Assembly: GCA_047777345.1 (NCBI GenBank)
Contig: JBKEEJ010000014.1
Span: 26,699-90,698, forward strand
DNA: 64,000 bases
Source of the DNA: Anaerocolumna sp047777345
Lineage (GTDB): Bacteria; Bacillota; Clostridia; Lachnospirales; Lachnospiraceae
Direction: 5' to 3'
The notes under the pieces: generated by a model
Databases searched by the model: none
What the model was told of the DNA's origin: nothing
Seen by the model: only the letters and a program-made list of their open reading frames with translations
Position numbers and translations under genes: made by a program
In this document: positions 25,800 to 35,281 of the stretch, one piece after another
How positions within the stretch are numbered: position 1 is the first letter of the stretch
Layout of the letters: the number at the start of each line of letters is the position of its first letter

Positions 25800-26960
25800 T
25801 TAAGTTTGATTTTCAATCAGTTTCATCAGACTATGTAAAATAACCTTTAATTCCGAATTTGACGCATTATCCCGAATCTGATACAAGATACGCTCAAAGG
25901 GCCTGGTTCGAAACAAATCCCCTACCTCATTTAAATAAGGCAAAAAATCCCTGAAATGAATTTCTTTAAAAAACTCCTCTGCCTGCTCGTCGATTATTAT
26001 GCCGGCAGATTCTGCTTCCTGTAATTTCTGGTTATTGTTTTCTTTTGCGAGATGTCTGAAATAGTCAATGTCAATTAAATGGGTAAGGGGTAGTTTCCCT
26101 ACCTCTTTGTCAATATCACAGGGAACTGCCAAATCAATAAAAAGACGTTGCTTTAAAACGGAAAGATGTTGCTTTAAGTCGTCACAGGTAACAGTGTAAT
26201 GCGGGCTTGATGTTGCGCTGATAACAATGTCAGTTTCATCCATTTTATCATACCTGTTCCGGTAATCAATGACTGTTACATCCGGATAATGCAAAACCAT
26301 TTCTTTTTTCAGGTTATGGTTTCTGCTGGTTCCGGTAATTTCTACTCGTTTGCTCTGATACAGGTTTTTCATAATTATGGAACCCATTTTACCGGATAAA
26401 CCAATGATTAATACCTTCGTTTTCTTATCTTTACCAGAAAATCGGAGGACTTCATTGGCTGTAAGGGTACCAATGGATACGGGGGTTTTTGATAACTTGG
26501 TCCTGGTTTTTATTTTTTTGGCACAGGTAATGGCATATCGGAATAAGGTGTTAAGATAAAAGCCTGTGGTTTCGGACTTTAATGCCAGCTGGTAATGGTC
26601 TTTTACCTGGCCCAGGATTTCGTCTTCGCCGATTACCATGGAATCAAGTCCTGCCGTTACAAAGAATAAGTGCTTTACCGCCCCCTCATCACGGTACCTT
26701 AAAAAATATTTTTTCATTTTTTCCGGTTCAAACCCTTTCTTTTGTGCCAGCAGCCCGATAATCTCATCTTCCATATTTTCTTTTCCCGTCAGGTATACTT
26801 CGGTACGGTTACAGGTAGTTATCAGTACACATTCATGTATGGATTTATGCCGGACTGCCGTTATGATAAAATCTTTTTTCTCTTCTTGCGTAAATGCAAA
26901 TACTTTCCTGATTTCTGCCGGCGCAGTTTTATAACTGATACCTATGCATAACAGATTCAT
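25800..26960 (-). CDS. hemA: Glutamyl-tRNA reductase
   Basis: Starts tetrapyrrole synthesis by reducing glutamyl-tRNA(Glu) to glutamate 1-semialdehyde. 386 residues, somewhat shorter than the 420-residue E. coli enzyme, mainly at the C-terminal dimerisation helices. The catalytic cysteine is Cys50 in TTCNRTEVY; an NADPH-binding stretch (VLIIGLSGKMGSII) follows near residue 180. It is the first gene of the operon, so haem-type feedback would act here. A GAGGG site precedes the ATG. I see no cobalamin riboswitch upstream. Confidence 0.96.
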   Translation of the reverse strand: MNLLCIGISYKTAPAEIRKVFAFTQEEKKDFIITAVRHKSIHECVLITTCNRTEVYLTGKENMEDEIIGLLAQKKGFEPEKMKKYFLRYRDEGAVKHLFFVTAGLDSMVIGEDEILGQVKDHYQLALKSETTGFYLNTLFRYAITCAKKIKTRTKLSKTPVSIGTLTANEVLRFSGKDKKTKVLIIGLSGKMGSIIMKNLYQSKRVEITGTSRNHNLKKEMVLHYPDVTVIDYRNRYDKMDETDIVISATSSPHYTVTCDDLKQHLSVLKQRLFIDLAVPCDIDKEVGKLPLTHLIDIDYFRHLAKENNNQKLQEAESAGIIIDEQAEEFFKEIHFRDFLPYLNEVGDLFRTRPFERILYQIRDNASNSELKVILHSLMKLIENQT

Positions 26961-27171
26961 ATATAACCCTCTTTCAACATGAAACTTACCTGCCTTTCAT
27001 TATTTTCCATTTATAGGATATTATTATAACATAAAAAAATTAAAATTCCTATATCCCTATATGATTTCTAGTATTTTTTCTGTAAACCCTTATTTCTAAA
27101 ATGATAAAACAAACTAAAATATATCTGTTTTAAATGCCAAAGGAATATATCAGTATTTAACGTTTAAAAAT

Positions 27172-27242
27172 GGGATGTTGTATAATGAATTTATAAGAAT
27201 TATGATAAGTCATAATTCCAATATATCCATTCACAACATCCC
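27172..27242 (-). terminator. Long hairpin terminator after the BofC-like gene
   Basis: Outer arms GGGATGTTGT / ACAACATCCC enclose an inner perfect stem GAATTATGA-taag-TCATAATTC. On the minus strand ATTTTTAAA follows. It begins 7 bp after the stop at 27249 and separates that gene from hemA. The rest of the 288-bp gap holds only an AT-rich candidate -10 box for hemA. Confidence 0.65.
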
Positions 27243-27248
27243 TTGTAC

Positions 27249-27992
27249 TTAACTTGAATAATTTTCAAGTATGGCATATAACTCGTCCAAATCTTTTACA
27301 AATATGCCTTCTTTTAGTTTTTGCCGTTCATAATCGGACAGATTTTCTACCGAAATTCCGGTATAATCAAATACGGTTTTCTGGTCGCCATAATAAGCAA
27401 CGATATAACCGTTTTGTTCCTTTAAAAAATATTTATATTGTATTTTATCCGAATCATATGTTTTCCTTAGAACAATATTGTCTTTTGAAAAACTTATCAG
27501 TTCAAAAGATATGAGTCCTTTCTGAAATTCATTTAAGGGCAGGTCCTGCATATAATCCTTTAAGTACTGGATTACTTCGTTGCGGGTTAAGCCGATAAGA
27601 TAACTTGGGGTAGGCAGTTTTTCTTCTGTCATAACGTCATTTTGTTTATTATATATTTGCAAAACATATTCCGTAGTTGGAAGTATTTTATCTTCCACCA
27701 TATCAACGGGTATGCCGGGATCTGTAACAGAATCTGTAGTTTCATTATCCTTCGTTACACTTGACAAGGAATCCTTCGCATTGTCCAATTCTTTCGTATT
27801 GTCATTTTGTCCGTCCAGCTGCAGATATCCGTTATTTCTTAATGATAAGATTAATTCATTATTCCGTTCCACCGCGCTTTCATTAAAATCTCTTAATGCG
27901 TTTTTATAACTTAAATAGTAACAGGCAGAAAACATGACGGATAAAGAAAAAAAACTAATGAAATACATTAAAGCCTTCCTGAGTTTCACCAT
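27249..27992 (-). CDS. Membrane-anchored protein with BofC-like C-terminal region
   Basis: A 247-residue protein with a single N-terminal membrane helix (about 8-26), a low-complexity acidic Asn/Asp/Ser/Thr stretch (about 55-95), and a compact C-terminal region. The end (KLKEGIFVKDLDELYAILE, in the last 30 residues) recalls the BofC C-terminal domain, a forespore factor that modulates the pro-sigma-K checkpoint; this is a recollection of the family, not a demonstrated homology. The preferred start is the ATG at 27992, 5 nt after AAAGGAG; a GTG lies two codons upstream. It stands between the hem operon and a flippase gene. Confidence 0.55.
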   Translation of the reverse strand: MVKLRKALMYFISFFSLSVMFSACYYLSYKNALRDFNESAVERNNELILSLRNNGYLQLDGQNDNTKELDNAKDSLSSVTKDNETTDSVTDPGIPVDMVEDKILPTTEYVLQIYNKQNDVMTEEKLPTPSYLIGLTRNEVIQYLKDYMQDLPLNEFQKGLISFELISFSKDNIVLRKTYDSDKIQYKYFLKEQNGYIVAYYGDQKTVFDYTGISVENLSDYERQKLKEGIFVKDLDELYAILENYSS

Positions 27993-28077
27993 AATCACTC
28001 CTTTGGCTTTAATTATTCACTAGTTTTTCCCATTTTATTCATTTTTGCCTGATTAAGAATAAGGTTTCTTTATTCAT

Positions 28078-29703
28078 TTATAATAAATGGGCCTTTTCCG
28101 CAATACGAGCCAAGGTTCTGCCCATGGGCATATCCACTAACTCATCCTGGGTGACACCTTTAAAAAGTAATAACAAACAGCCGTAAGCAATGGCCGCTAT
28201 AACAACAGCCGCCAGGGTACATATGGAATTTATGCGGATAAGATGATACAGGCCGTTATATATTAAATAAGCAATGACGCCCATTATGGCTGAGCAGGCG
28301 GCAGGAATCAGAAATGTTTTTTTCACTTCCTGCCTGTAATTTAATTCTCTTCCTACCGAAATCCAGTTTAAAATACAAACCACCAAAGTAAAGGTTATAT
28401 TACCGATAACTAAGCCATAAGTACTTAAATTAAAAAACTTCAGTAAAACAAATAAAAGTACAATATGTATAGCCAATGAAATGGCAGAGTGAATTACCGG
28501 AGTCCTCATTCTGTTAATTCCCTGCAGAATGCCATTGGTAATGGTAGACAGTGCGGTTGTGACAATGGCAATGGCACCAAGGCGGATAAGATTGGCCGGC
28601 AGTTCCCTGCTATCATGAAACAAGAGCTGTAAAATGGGAGATGCCAAAACAGCCATACCAAAAGCGGCCGGTATGGCAATAATCATATTAAATTTCACCG
28701 CCATATGTACCTTATTTTTCACTTCATAATTGGAACCTTCGGTTTTGGAAGCCACTATGCTTGGTATAATTGCAACGCTCATGGCGGAAGCAATAGATAC
28801 CGGTACATTAATCAGTAAATTGTATTTATTGGAATAGATTCCCCATAATTCGCTTCTGGTTTCTTCATCGAAGCCTTTTCCCGCCAGAATATGTCCGAAC
28901 TGGGCTGAATCAAGGACACTGCTTATCTGGTAAACGGTCTGGCTTAATATAACTGGAATAATAGTAGCCAATAATAACTTAAATAACTCTGAATAAGATT
29001 CCGTATCTGGTGTGGTATCTTTTCTTAATTGCCTGTCTATAATTGGTTTGTACAGGGCAAAAATAAAAGCTAAAAATATAAGGGAGGTACAGGCACCTAC
29101 AAAAGTACCAAGAGTTCCTCCTGCCGCCCCGAAAGCCGAAATATTCTGGGAAGCGCTATGCTGCATCATTAAGTAATAAGCCGCCGCAATACTGACTATG
29201 GCATTGACAATCTGCTCAATAATCTGGGAAATGGAAGTAGGAAGCATAGTATTCTTTCCCTGATAATAACCTCTTAATACTCCCATTACGGCAAAAACAA
29301 AAACCGTAGGAGCCAATACCCTAAGCGGTATGGCACTTTGAGGCAAATTAAATATCGATGTGGCAAAAAAATCAGCCCCCAAAAAAAGACACAAAGAGGC
29401 AATAGTACCTGAAACAATGGCAAAACACATGGCACACAAAAAAATACGGTAAGAATTACGATATTCTTTTGTGGCTATTCTGGCTGCAACCAGTTTGGAT
29501 ACAGCCAGCGGCAAGCTATAGGAGGATAAAATTAAAGCAATATTATAGATTGCATATGCATTGGAATAGTAGCCCATTCCTTCATCGCCAATAATATTGG
29601 TTAAGGGAATGCGGTATACAAGTCCAATTAGTCTTACAATTATAGAAGCCGCTGCCAAAATGCTTCCTTGAACCAAAAAGTTACTTTTTCTACCTGTACC
29701 CAT
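28078..29703 (-). CDS. SpoVB/MurJ-family lipid flippase (polysaccharide-type transporter)
   Basis: An integral membrane protein of 541 residues with about fourteen helices, of the MVF/MATE-like polysaccharide transporter family. The N-terminus FLVQGSILAAASIIVRLIGL, then YRIPLTNIIGDEGMGYYS, is typical of the SpoVB / YtgP (MurJ) group of Firmicutes. These flip lipid-linked cell-wall precursors, with SpoVB acting in spore cortex synthesis. Which of the two roles applies cannot be told from one copy. A GGAGG site 5 nt upstream fixes the ATG at 29703. It is transcribed alone, with a 212-bp gap upstream. Confidence 0.85.
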   Translation of the reverse strand: MGTGRKSNFLVQGSILAAASIIVRLIGLVYRIPLTNIIGDEGMGYYSNAYAIYNIALILSSYSLPLAVSKLVAARIATKEYRNSYRIFLCAMCFAIVSGTIASLCLFLGADFFATSIFNLPQSAIPLRVLAPTVFVFAVMGVLRGYYQGKNTMLPTSISQIIEQIVNAIVSIAAAYYLMMQHSASQNISAFGAAGGTLGTFVGACTSLIFLAFIFALYKPIIDRQLRKDTTPDTESYSELFKLLLATIIPVILSQTVYQISSVLDSAQFGHILAGKGFDEETRSELWGIYSNKYNLLINVPVSIASAMSVAIIPSIVASKTEGSNYEVKNKVHMAVKFNMIIAIPAAFGMAVLASPILQLLFHDSRELPANLIRLGAIAIVTTALSTITNGILQGINRMRTPVIHSAISLAIHIVLLFVLLKFFNLSTYGLVIGNITFTLVVCILNWISVGRELNYRQEVKKTFLIPAACSAIMGVIAYLIYNGLYHLIRINSICTLAAVVIAAIAYGCLLLLFKGVTQDELVDMPMGRTLARIAEKAHLL

Positions 29704-29915
29704 AAAATCCTCCTAGACAAACATACATAGCCTTTACAGGTATATATGCTGATAAATCTTTCGTAATAAAATTTTCTGTCATAATTTTACTGATTTCTGG
29801 ATCCATTTTTCATACAAAAATTCCTAAATATCAGTTAGATGTTTCAAATAATTGTTAAAAAAATGTCTAATTTTTCACTGTTTTACCGATAAAAATCATT
29901 AGTAAAAATCCTATG

Positions 29916-31010
29916 TTATTCTTTGTCCGAAAGCACAACATCCTGCACACGGTTATCCGGGAAAAGTGCTATAAAGGTTTTGCCCGGATTTATGGTCAGT
30001 TCGTTGCCTTTCCCGTCGTAATAGCGCATTTTTCTGGTACTTTCATTCTTAGTCCAGGTAATATCCACTTTTTCTCCGTTTGTAATATAATAACCGGTAC
30101 CGCTGGCATTTTCAATATCCATGGTCTGGTATCCGTTTTTATCAATATTCCATTCTTTTACGAACTGAATAATTATATTTTTAAAGGTCAGCTGTTTTCC
30201 CGTATTATAATCAATATGTTCCGTTCCGAACTGATACCGGCCATATAATTTTTTCTGGCTGTCATAAACAAAGTACGGACTGGCATAATTTGAAAATTTC
30301 AAAGTTATCTTACTTACTTTCTCCCCGGACCCCAAATCCGTATCTTTATCATAAAAACGGAAATGTCCCTCATAACCTTCTTTATATTCGGTCCGATATC
30401 CTTTTATCTCCGTTCCCTTTAAAATGCCCTCTTTGGAAGTAAAGGCATTATGAGGGGCTTTAATGGATTTATCCCGGTAAAAAACCGTATTGCCTATGCC
30501 GGTTAACCCGCTTAGATTGTCAATTCCCAAGGCACTGATTTTTTTGGTGGCATATGTTGTTTCCCCATAATGGACAAAGATAGCGTCATACTCATCCGCC
30601 ACACTGACAAAATAATGTCTGGCACTTCGAACTGATCCTATTCTGGAATCATTGAGTTCTTCAAATATTCCCATTAATCTGGTAATTCCGCCTTCTGCCA
30701 ATGCCTCATAAAGAATGGAAGCTTCCGAAGTCCCGCTTTGGGGAGAGGCTAATTTTAAATTATTAAGCATAATGGCATAAGGCCTTTTTTTACTTACTTC
30801 TTCCGGAACCCATAGCCCGGTAAGCTTTGATTTTGCTTCCCCCTCATGATTTTCCGGTTCAGCCGTAGGTGTCAGGGTAGGTGTATTAGTTGCCGTTGGT
30901 GTTGGAGTTACTGTCGGGGTAACAGTGATTTGGGTCTCTGTCTTTTTTTTGCAACCAACCATTGAAAAGGTAATTAATAAAATAAGAATAAAAATACTAA
31001 ATCTTTTCAT
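29916..31010 (-). CDS. DUF3048 lipoprotein (YerB-like)
   Basis: A 364-residue surface lipoprotein. The signal peptide ends in the lipobox FSMVGC, with the lipidated cysteine at residue 20. A Thr/Pro linker follows (PTVTPTPTATNTPTLTPT, about 32-50), which may be glycosylated and spans the wall. The DUF3048 domain follows, with RPYAIMLNNLKLASPQSG near residue 75 and the SARHYF segment further on. The family is known from Bacillus YerB; function is not established. It lies 24 bp after ybeY and may be the last gene of that operon. Confidence 0.88.
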   Translation of the reverse strand: MKRFSIFILILLITFSMVGCKKKTETQITVTPTVTPTPTATNTPTLTPTAEPENHEGEAKSKLTGLWVPEEVSKKRPYAIMLNNLKLASPQSGTSEASILYEALAEGGITRLMGIFEELNDSRIGSVRSARHYFVSVADEYDAIFVHYGETTYATKKISALGIDNLSGLTGIGNTVFYRDKSIKAPHNAFTSKEGILKGTEIKGYRTEYKEGYEGHFRFYDKDTDLGSGEKVSKITLKFSNYASPYFVYDSQKKLYGRYQFGTEHIDYNTGKQLTFKNIIIQFVKEWNIDKNGYQTMDIENASGTGYYITNGEKVDITWTKNESTRKMRYYDGKGNELTINPGKTFIALFPDNRVQDVVLSDKE

Positions 31011-31034
31011 CCGTATTATCTCCCACTATTTTTT

Positions 31035-31532
31035 TTATCGAAAAATCCTTAGCTCGTCCAATACCTTTCTTTGCTTTTCTTCCATTATTAGCCTTTCATT
31101 CTCTTGCATATGGTCATATCCGAATAAATGCATCATACTGTGGGCTGTCAAAAATGCCAGTTCCCGTTCTGTAGTATGTCCGTATTCTTTTGCCTGTTCT
31201 ATGACTTTTTCAACGGATATAATAATATCCCCCAGTATCAGTTCCCCTGTTTCCGGATTGAAAGAATCATTTCCTTCCTCTTCCAGTTTATCAAAACTTC
31301 CGGGAGTTTCATATTCAATCATGGGAAATGACAAAACATCCGTCGGTGCGTCAATATTTCTGTATTCCCGGTTAATGGCCTGTATTTCCTTATTGTCTGT
31401 CAATATAATATTTAATTCAACTTCATAAGGGCACTCCTCTAAATCCAGAGATTTTTCCACTACCTTTGTAATAATACTTCGATAATCCAAATCCAGTTTA
31501 ATTTCTGTTTCATATTCAATATTAAAAGTCAT
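31035..31532 (-). CDS. ybeY: Endoribonuclease YbeY
   Basis: A zinc-dependent RNase needed for 16S rRNA 3'-end maturation and ribosome quality control. 165 residues with the zinc triad HSMMHLFGYDH (His131, His135, His141) and the preceding TDVLSFP (64-70). The ATG overlaps the stop of the upstream HD-protein gene (ATGA). The phoH - HD protein - ybeY order is that of Bacillus and most Firmicutes. Confidence 0.95.
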   Translation of the reverse strand: MTFNIEYETEIKLDLDYRSIITKVVEKSLDLEECPYEVELNIILTDNKEIQAINREYRNIDAPTDVLSFPMIEYETPGSFDKLEEEGNDSFNPETGELILGDIIISVEKVIEQAKEYGHTTERELAFLTAHSMMHLFGYDHMQENERLIMEEKQRKVLDELRIFR

Positions 31533-32860
31533 TTTTTATCCTTTCCTAACTGCAAATGCAGAAAAAATTCCTTCAGATTATGGTACTGCTTCAGTGTTAA
31601 GCCAGATTCATCCAGACTTCCTTTTGACAGGCGCATCTGGAATACATTTTCCACAATTTTCTTCATGGATACTGGGGTTACAGACTCTCCTCTGGCGGCA
31701 GAATTTCTTTCCGCTTTTTCTAAGTATTCTTTTGTGGCAATAATACTGATAGTAATCATTACAACTGCCGCTTCCGGTGATTTTGGCCTGTCATATTTTA
31801 TATTATGCTGCCTGATAATATCCATTATAACTTTTGGCAAATGATATTCCTCTGCTAATTTAATTCCTTCCTCCACATAATCCTTATTGGATATTCTTCC
31901 TATTTCGTGATAAAGGCCTCCGGCTTTTGCCACCAGCTCATTGGCACCTATGGCTTTTGCGGCCCTTTCACATAATTCGCTGATGTATAAAGAATGCTTG
32001 TACACTTTTTCCGAATGCTGTTTTAACCTAACTAGCAGCGGAAAGTCCGAATCTAATATTTCTTTCAGCTTTAATTCATCTGCTGCGGAAAGAACATTGA
32101 AATTTTTAGTATCAACCGGAAAATCACCTGTTTTGGCAGAATCCGCATCAAAAAAGCAAACATTGTATGCCGCCGATTTATTCCCAGCCTGCTCCTTTTC
32201 TGATTTCTCTTTTCTTATCCTGTACACCGTGTAGATGAAAAAGGAAGATAAAAGGGTAACCAGGGTAGAAACCAGGGAATAAACCGCAGTTATATTAAGG
32301 GATTTTGCCAGTATAAAATTGTTAGTGACAAACAATAATATAATCTGTATGGACAGTATTATTACCGCCGAATAAAAAAAAGTGGAATATTGCTTCATAT
32401 AACCGGACAGCAGGCATATTAACGTCCCCAGTATAAGAAGATATACTATAAACTCTAAGTCATATCCTCCCGCAAAGCTTGCAAAAACAACCAGGGCCAG
32501 GGTTACCATATAACCTAAGTACATATTAAAAAACATGGCAATTAATAAACCGCCCATCATCCAAATCGTAACTGCCGGTTTATGAAAAACAAACAAAATA
32601 CCAATGAGGGAACCCAGATAAAGAGTCCCAAAAATTAAGGTAAAATGCCGTTGTTTATAGATTTTATCCTGCTGCATTACAAGATAAAACATAATCAAAG
32701 TCAATAAAACAACGGATAAGATACTAAACTTTAGCACCATAGATAAGGATGAACCATTCCTATGGCCAAAAATAAAAATAAATAATACGGAGAGAAATCC
32801 TAATACTATACTTAAAAAAGATATGGGTTTTTCTCTCCTTAACATAACTAAATGTTCCAC
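31529..32860 (-). CDS. YqfF/PgpH-position membrane protein with degenerate HD domain
   Basis: A 443-residue protein with about seven membrane helices (about 15-215) and a cytosolic HD-like domain (about 265-443). It sits where YqfF/PgpH, the c-di-AMP phosphodiesterase, usually sits, between phoH and ybeY. It lacks the large extracellular N-terminal domain of PgpH, which is about 700 residues. The HD motif itself is altered: GGLYHEIGR (His318-Glu319). The stretch that usually follows with further metal ligands is missing, and the usual HHGT is QHNIK (His352). It is therefore probably impaired or inactive as a hydrolase. GTG start at 32860 after GAGGGGG; an inner ATG is less likely. Confidence 0.75.
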   Translation of the reverse strand: MEHLVMLRREKPISFLSIVLGFLSVLFIFIFGHRNGSSLSMVLKFSILSVVLLTLIMFYLVMQQDKIYKQRHFTLIFGTLYLGSLIGILFVFHKPAVTIWMMGGLLIAMFFNMYLGYMVTLALVVFASFAGGYDLEFIVYLLILGTLICLLSGYMKQYSTFFYSAVIILSIQIILLFVTNNFILAKSLNITAVYSLVSTLVTLLSSFFIYTVYRIRKEKSEKEQAGNKSAAYNVCFFDADSAKTGDFPVDTKNFNVLSAADELKLKEILDSDFPLLVRLKQHSEKVYKHSLYISELCERAAKAIGANELVAKAGGLYHEIGRISNKDYVEEGIKLAEEYHLPKVIMDIIRQHNIKYDRPKSPEAAVVMITISIIATKEYLEKAERNSAARGESVTPVSMKKIVENVFQMRLSKGSLDESGLTLKQYHNLKEFFLHLQLGKDKK

Positions 32861-32959
32861 AAAACCCCCTCTGTCTGTATCAGTATAAATTACAGAATAA
32901 ATTTGTGCAACTACAGACCTATCATCCGTATTTTTATTTTAATTTTTATCTTTTCGTTC

Positions 32960-34027
32960 CTATCTTTTTTTCTTTCCCGATCGTTCTTTTTCATAACGAT
33001 GGACATTGGATTCTTTTAATTTTTTTCTCTGTAAACGGGACAAATCCTTATTTTTTACTTCCGTTTTACTAAGCTTGCTTTCATAGGCGTCATAAGCCAT
33101 TACAATTTTCTGAACCAAGGGGTGTCTTACAACGTCCTGCCCTGTCAGATAGGAAAATCCGATATCTTCAATTTTATTTAATACTTTTAAGGCGATTTCC
33201 AAACCGGACTGGGTGCCGGAAGGCAAATCTTTCTGGGATAAATCTCCGGTTATAATTACCTTGGACCCAAAGCCGATACGGGTTAAAAACATTTTCATTT
33301 GGGCAGGGGTGGTATTTTGGGCTTCATCTAAAATAATAAAGGCATTGTCTAAGGTTCTGCCCCTCATATAAGCTAAAGGCGCCACTTCAATCAGGCCTTT
33401 TTCCGCATTCTTTAAATAGCTTTCCGCTCCCATTATCTGATAGAGGGCATCATAAAGAGGCCTTAAATAAGGATCTACCTTGCTTTGAAGATCTCCTGGT
33501 AAAAAACCAAGCTTTTCACCGGCTTCAATGGCCGGCCTGGTTAATATGATTTTGCTGACTTCGTCATTCTTAAAGGCAGTAATGGCCATTGCCATAGCCA
33601 AATAAGTCTTGCCTGTGCCGGCAGGGCCTATACCAAATGTTATCATCTTTTTACGGATTAAATCAACATATGATTTTTGTCCCAGTGTTTTGGGCTTAAT
33701 GGGTTTACCGGAAATGGTATGGCAGATAAGATCCTGATCGATTTCCACAATGGCAGACTCTTTATTCTCAAAACATAGGGATAAAGCATAGTTTACATTT
33801 TGCTCCGTTATGGTATTACCTCTTTTGGATAATTCTATTAACTGATTAAATACGCTTTTTGCCTTGGTAACATTATCATTTTCTCCTATAAGCTTAATTT
33901 CGCCGTTTCTTGCTATAACTGTAACATTTAATGTCTTTTCAATTACCTTAACATGGGCATCAAACTGTCCGAATATGTTTTTCTCGTGCTCAGCCGGTAA
34001 GTCAATTATCATTTCCATCAGACTCAT
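32960..34027 (-). CDS. phoH: PhoH-family ATPase (YbeZ-like)
   Basis: A cytosolic P-loop NTPase of 355 residues. It has the Walker A motif IGPAGTGKTYLA (about 136-147), Walker B FIILDEAQNTT (about 230), and an N-terminal KH-like part. The family works with YbeY in rRNA processing, fitting the operon. A lysine-rich tail ends the protein. Its 5' end overlaps yqfD by 26 bp; there is no clear ribosome site for the first ATG, and internal ATG codons at 34018 and 34012 are alternatives. Confidence 0.93.
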   Translation of the reverse strand: MSLMEMIIDLPAEHEKNIFGQFDAHVKVIEKTLNVTVIARNGEIKLIGENDNVTKAKSVFNQLIELSKRGNTITEQNVNYALSLCFENKESAIVEIDQDLICHTISGKPIKPKTLGQKSYVDLIRKKMITFGIGPAGTGKTYLAMAMAITAFKNDEVSKIILTRPAIEAGEKLGFLPGDLQSKVDPYLRPLYDALYQIMGAESYLKNAEKGLIEVAPLAYMRGRTLDNAFIILDEAQNTTPAQMKMFLTRIGFGSKVIITGDLSQKDLPSGTQSGLEIALKVLNKIEDIGFSYLTGQDVVRHPLVQKIVMAYDAYESKLSKTEVKNKDLSRLQRKKLKESNVHRYEKERSGKKKR

Positions 34028-35243
34028 CTGTATTTATAATCCTCCACTCACTATCGTCAACAGCCATATAATCTTTTACGGATTCCTCCACAATAATTTT
34101 ACCGCTTGCTATGCAGGAATTCTTTTCTATGGCAATTTTAACATTATTTTCTATAATTAAAACATTATTTTCAACCAGGCGATCTATAAATCGTTTTAAT
34201 CTTTCATTTGCCAATGCTTTTATTTCCTCATTGGTATATTTCTTTTTTATTTCCTTATATTCCGGATATTTTATTACGGAAAAGCTTACAGGAAGATAAA
34301 AACTGTCACTTAGATGTAACATAGATTCATCCACAATTATATCATACTTTGCATAAGGAATTCTAGGTTTATATAAATTTATTTTTTTTAACAGAAAAGA
34401 AATGCTGTAACCTGTTTTGCTTTTCCCCGTATACTGCTTTTCGATGTAGTCAAAAGGTATCTTATCCTGATAATTATAATAAGTTTTGCCCGTAATATCC
34501 GCATCGGCAATTACCGCTTTTCGTCCCACCAAAGTATTGTTGTCTCCAATAATGTCCACAATCCCGGAAACCAAAATATCTCCCTTTTTTACCACACTTC
34601 CCACTTCAACCATAGGGGTTCCGGTTCTGGTTACCATATGGGTTATAATGCAGTCCTTGGATGCTATGATATGGGAATTTTGGGTGGCAGTTACCGCCGG
34701 TGCCGGCATATTGGTTTCGGTAATTTTGATAATTAGCCTTGTACCTTTTATTTCGGCGGATACCCATCCGATATCATTATAGGTAGCCCGTATGAGCTCT
34801 TCTATTTCCTGACAGTCAATATATTTTTTCTGAACACCTACATGAATTTGCTTGGAATTTAGAAACTTTAGCATTGCTTCAGGTGTATAGGAATGTCCCC
34901 CTAATATAGTAATATCCCATATAAACATGGAAAGTATGTAAAGAATTGCGCAAAACAAAAGAATACCGGCTAAATAAACTTTTCTTTTTCTGTATTTATA
35001 TATCAGAAAAGGAAGTCCGTATCTTTTCCGTATAACGGGAATGGTTCCGGTTTTTTTGGCAACTGGTTTTAGTTTGCGATAATCCTTTAGCATAATCCGG
35101 AATTCATATTCCCCGTCCACATGTTTAAGGTCCCAAAGATATATATACCTGTTACTGCAAAGATTAATAAAACGCTCCGGAGATTGACCCTTCATCCTTA
35201 TCAGTAAAAAACCCCGCAACCAGCGTACAATTTTTATCAGCAT
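34002..35243 (-). CDS. yqfD: Sporulation protein YqfD
   Basis: A mother-cell sporulation protein of about 413 residues with one membrane helix (about 88-108). The N-terminal SPERFINLCSNRYIYLWDLK and the long extracytoplasmic part (ITILGGHSYTPEAMLKFL onward) match the YqfD family. The frame opens at 35285, but the ATG at 35243 has GGAGG 7 nt upstream. In Bacillus the neighbouring yqfC-yqfD-phoH genes form a sigma-E-dependent unit; here the same order holds, which supports sporulation-time expression. The 3' end overlaps phoH by 26 bp. Confidence 0.9.
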   Translation of the reverse strand: MLIKIVRWLRGFLLIRMKGQSPERFINLCSNRYIYLWDLKHVDGEYEFRIMLKDYRKLKPVAKKTGTIPVIRKRYGLPFLIYKYRKRKVYLAGILLFCAILYILSMFIWDITILGGHSYTPEAMLKFLNSKQIHVGVQKKYIDCQEIEELIRATYNDIGWVSAEIKGTRLIIKITETNMPAPAVTATQNSHIIASKDCIITHMVTRTGTPMVEVGSVVKKGDILVSGIVDIIGDNNTLVGRKAVIADADITGKTYYNYQDKIPFDYIEKQYTGKSKTGYSISFLLKKINLYKPRIPYAKYDIIVDESMLHLSDSFYLPVSFSVIKYPEYKEIKKKYTNEEIKALANERLKRFIDRLVENNVLIIENNVKIAIEKNSCIASGKIIVEESVKDYMAVDDSEWRIINTDESDGNDN

Positions 35244-35281
35244 GCCAGAGCCTCCAGTTTCGAATATTTCATTCCTTATTA

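Noticed and set aside
26961..27171. Cobalamin riboswitch before hemA
   Set aside because: No B12-box-like sequence is visible; the region is plain AT-rich DNA with one hairpin belonging to the neighbouring gene.
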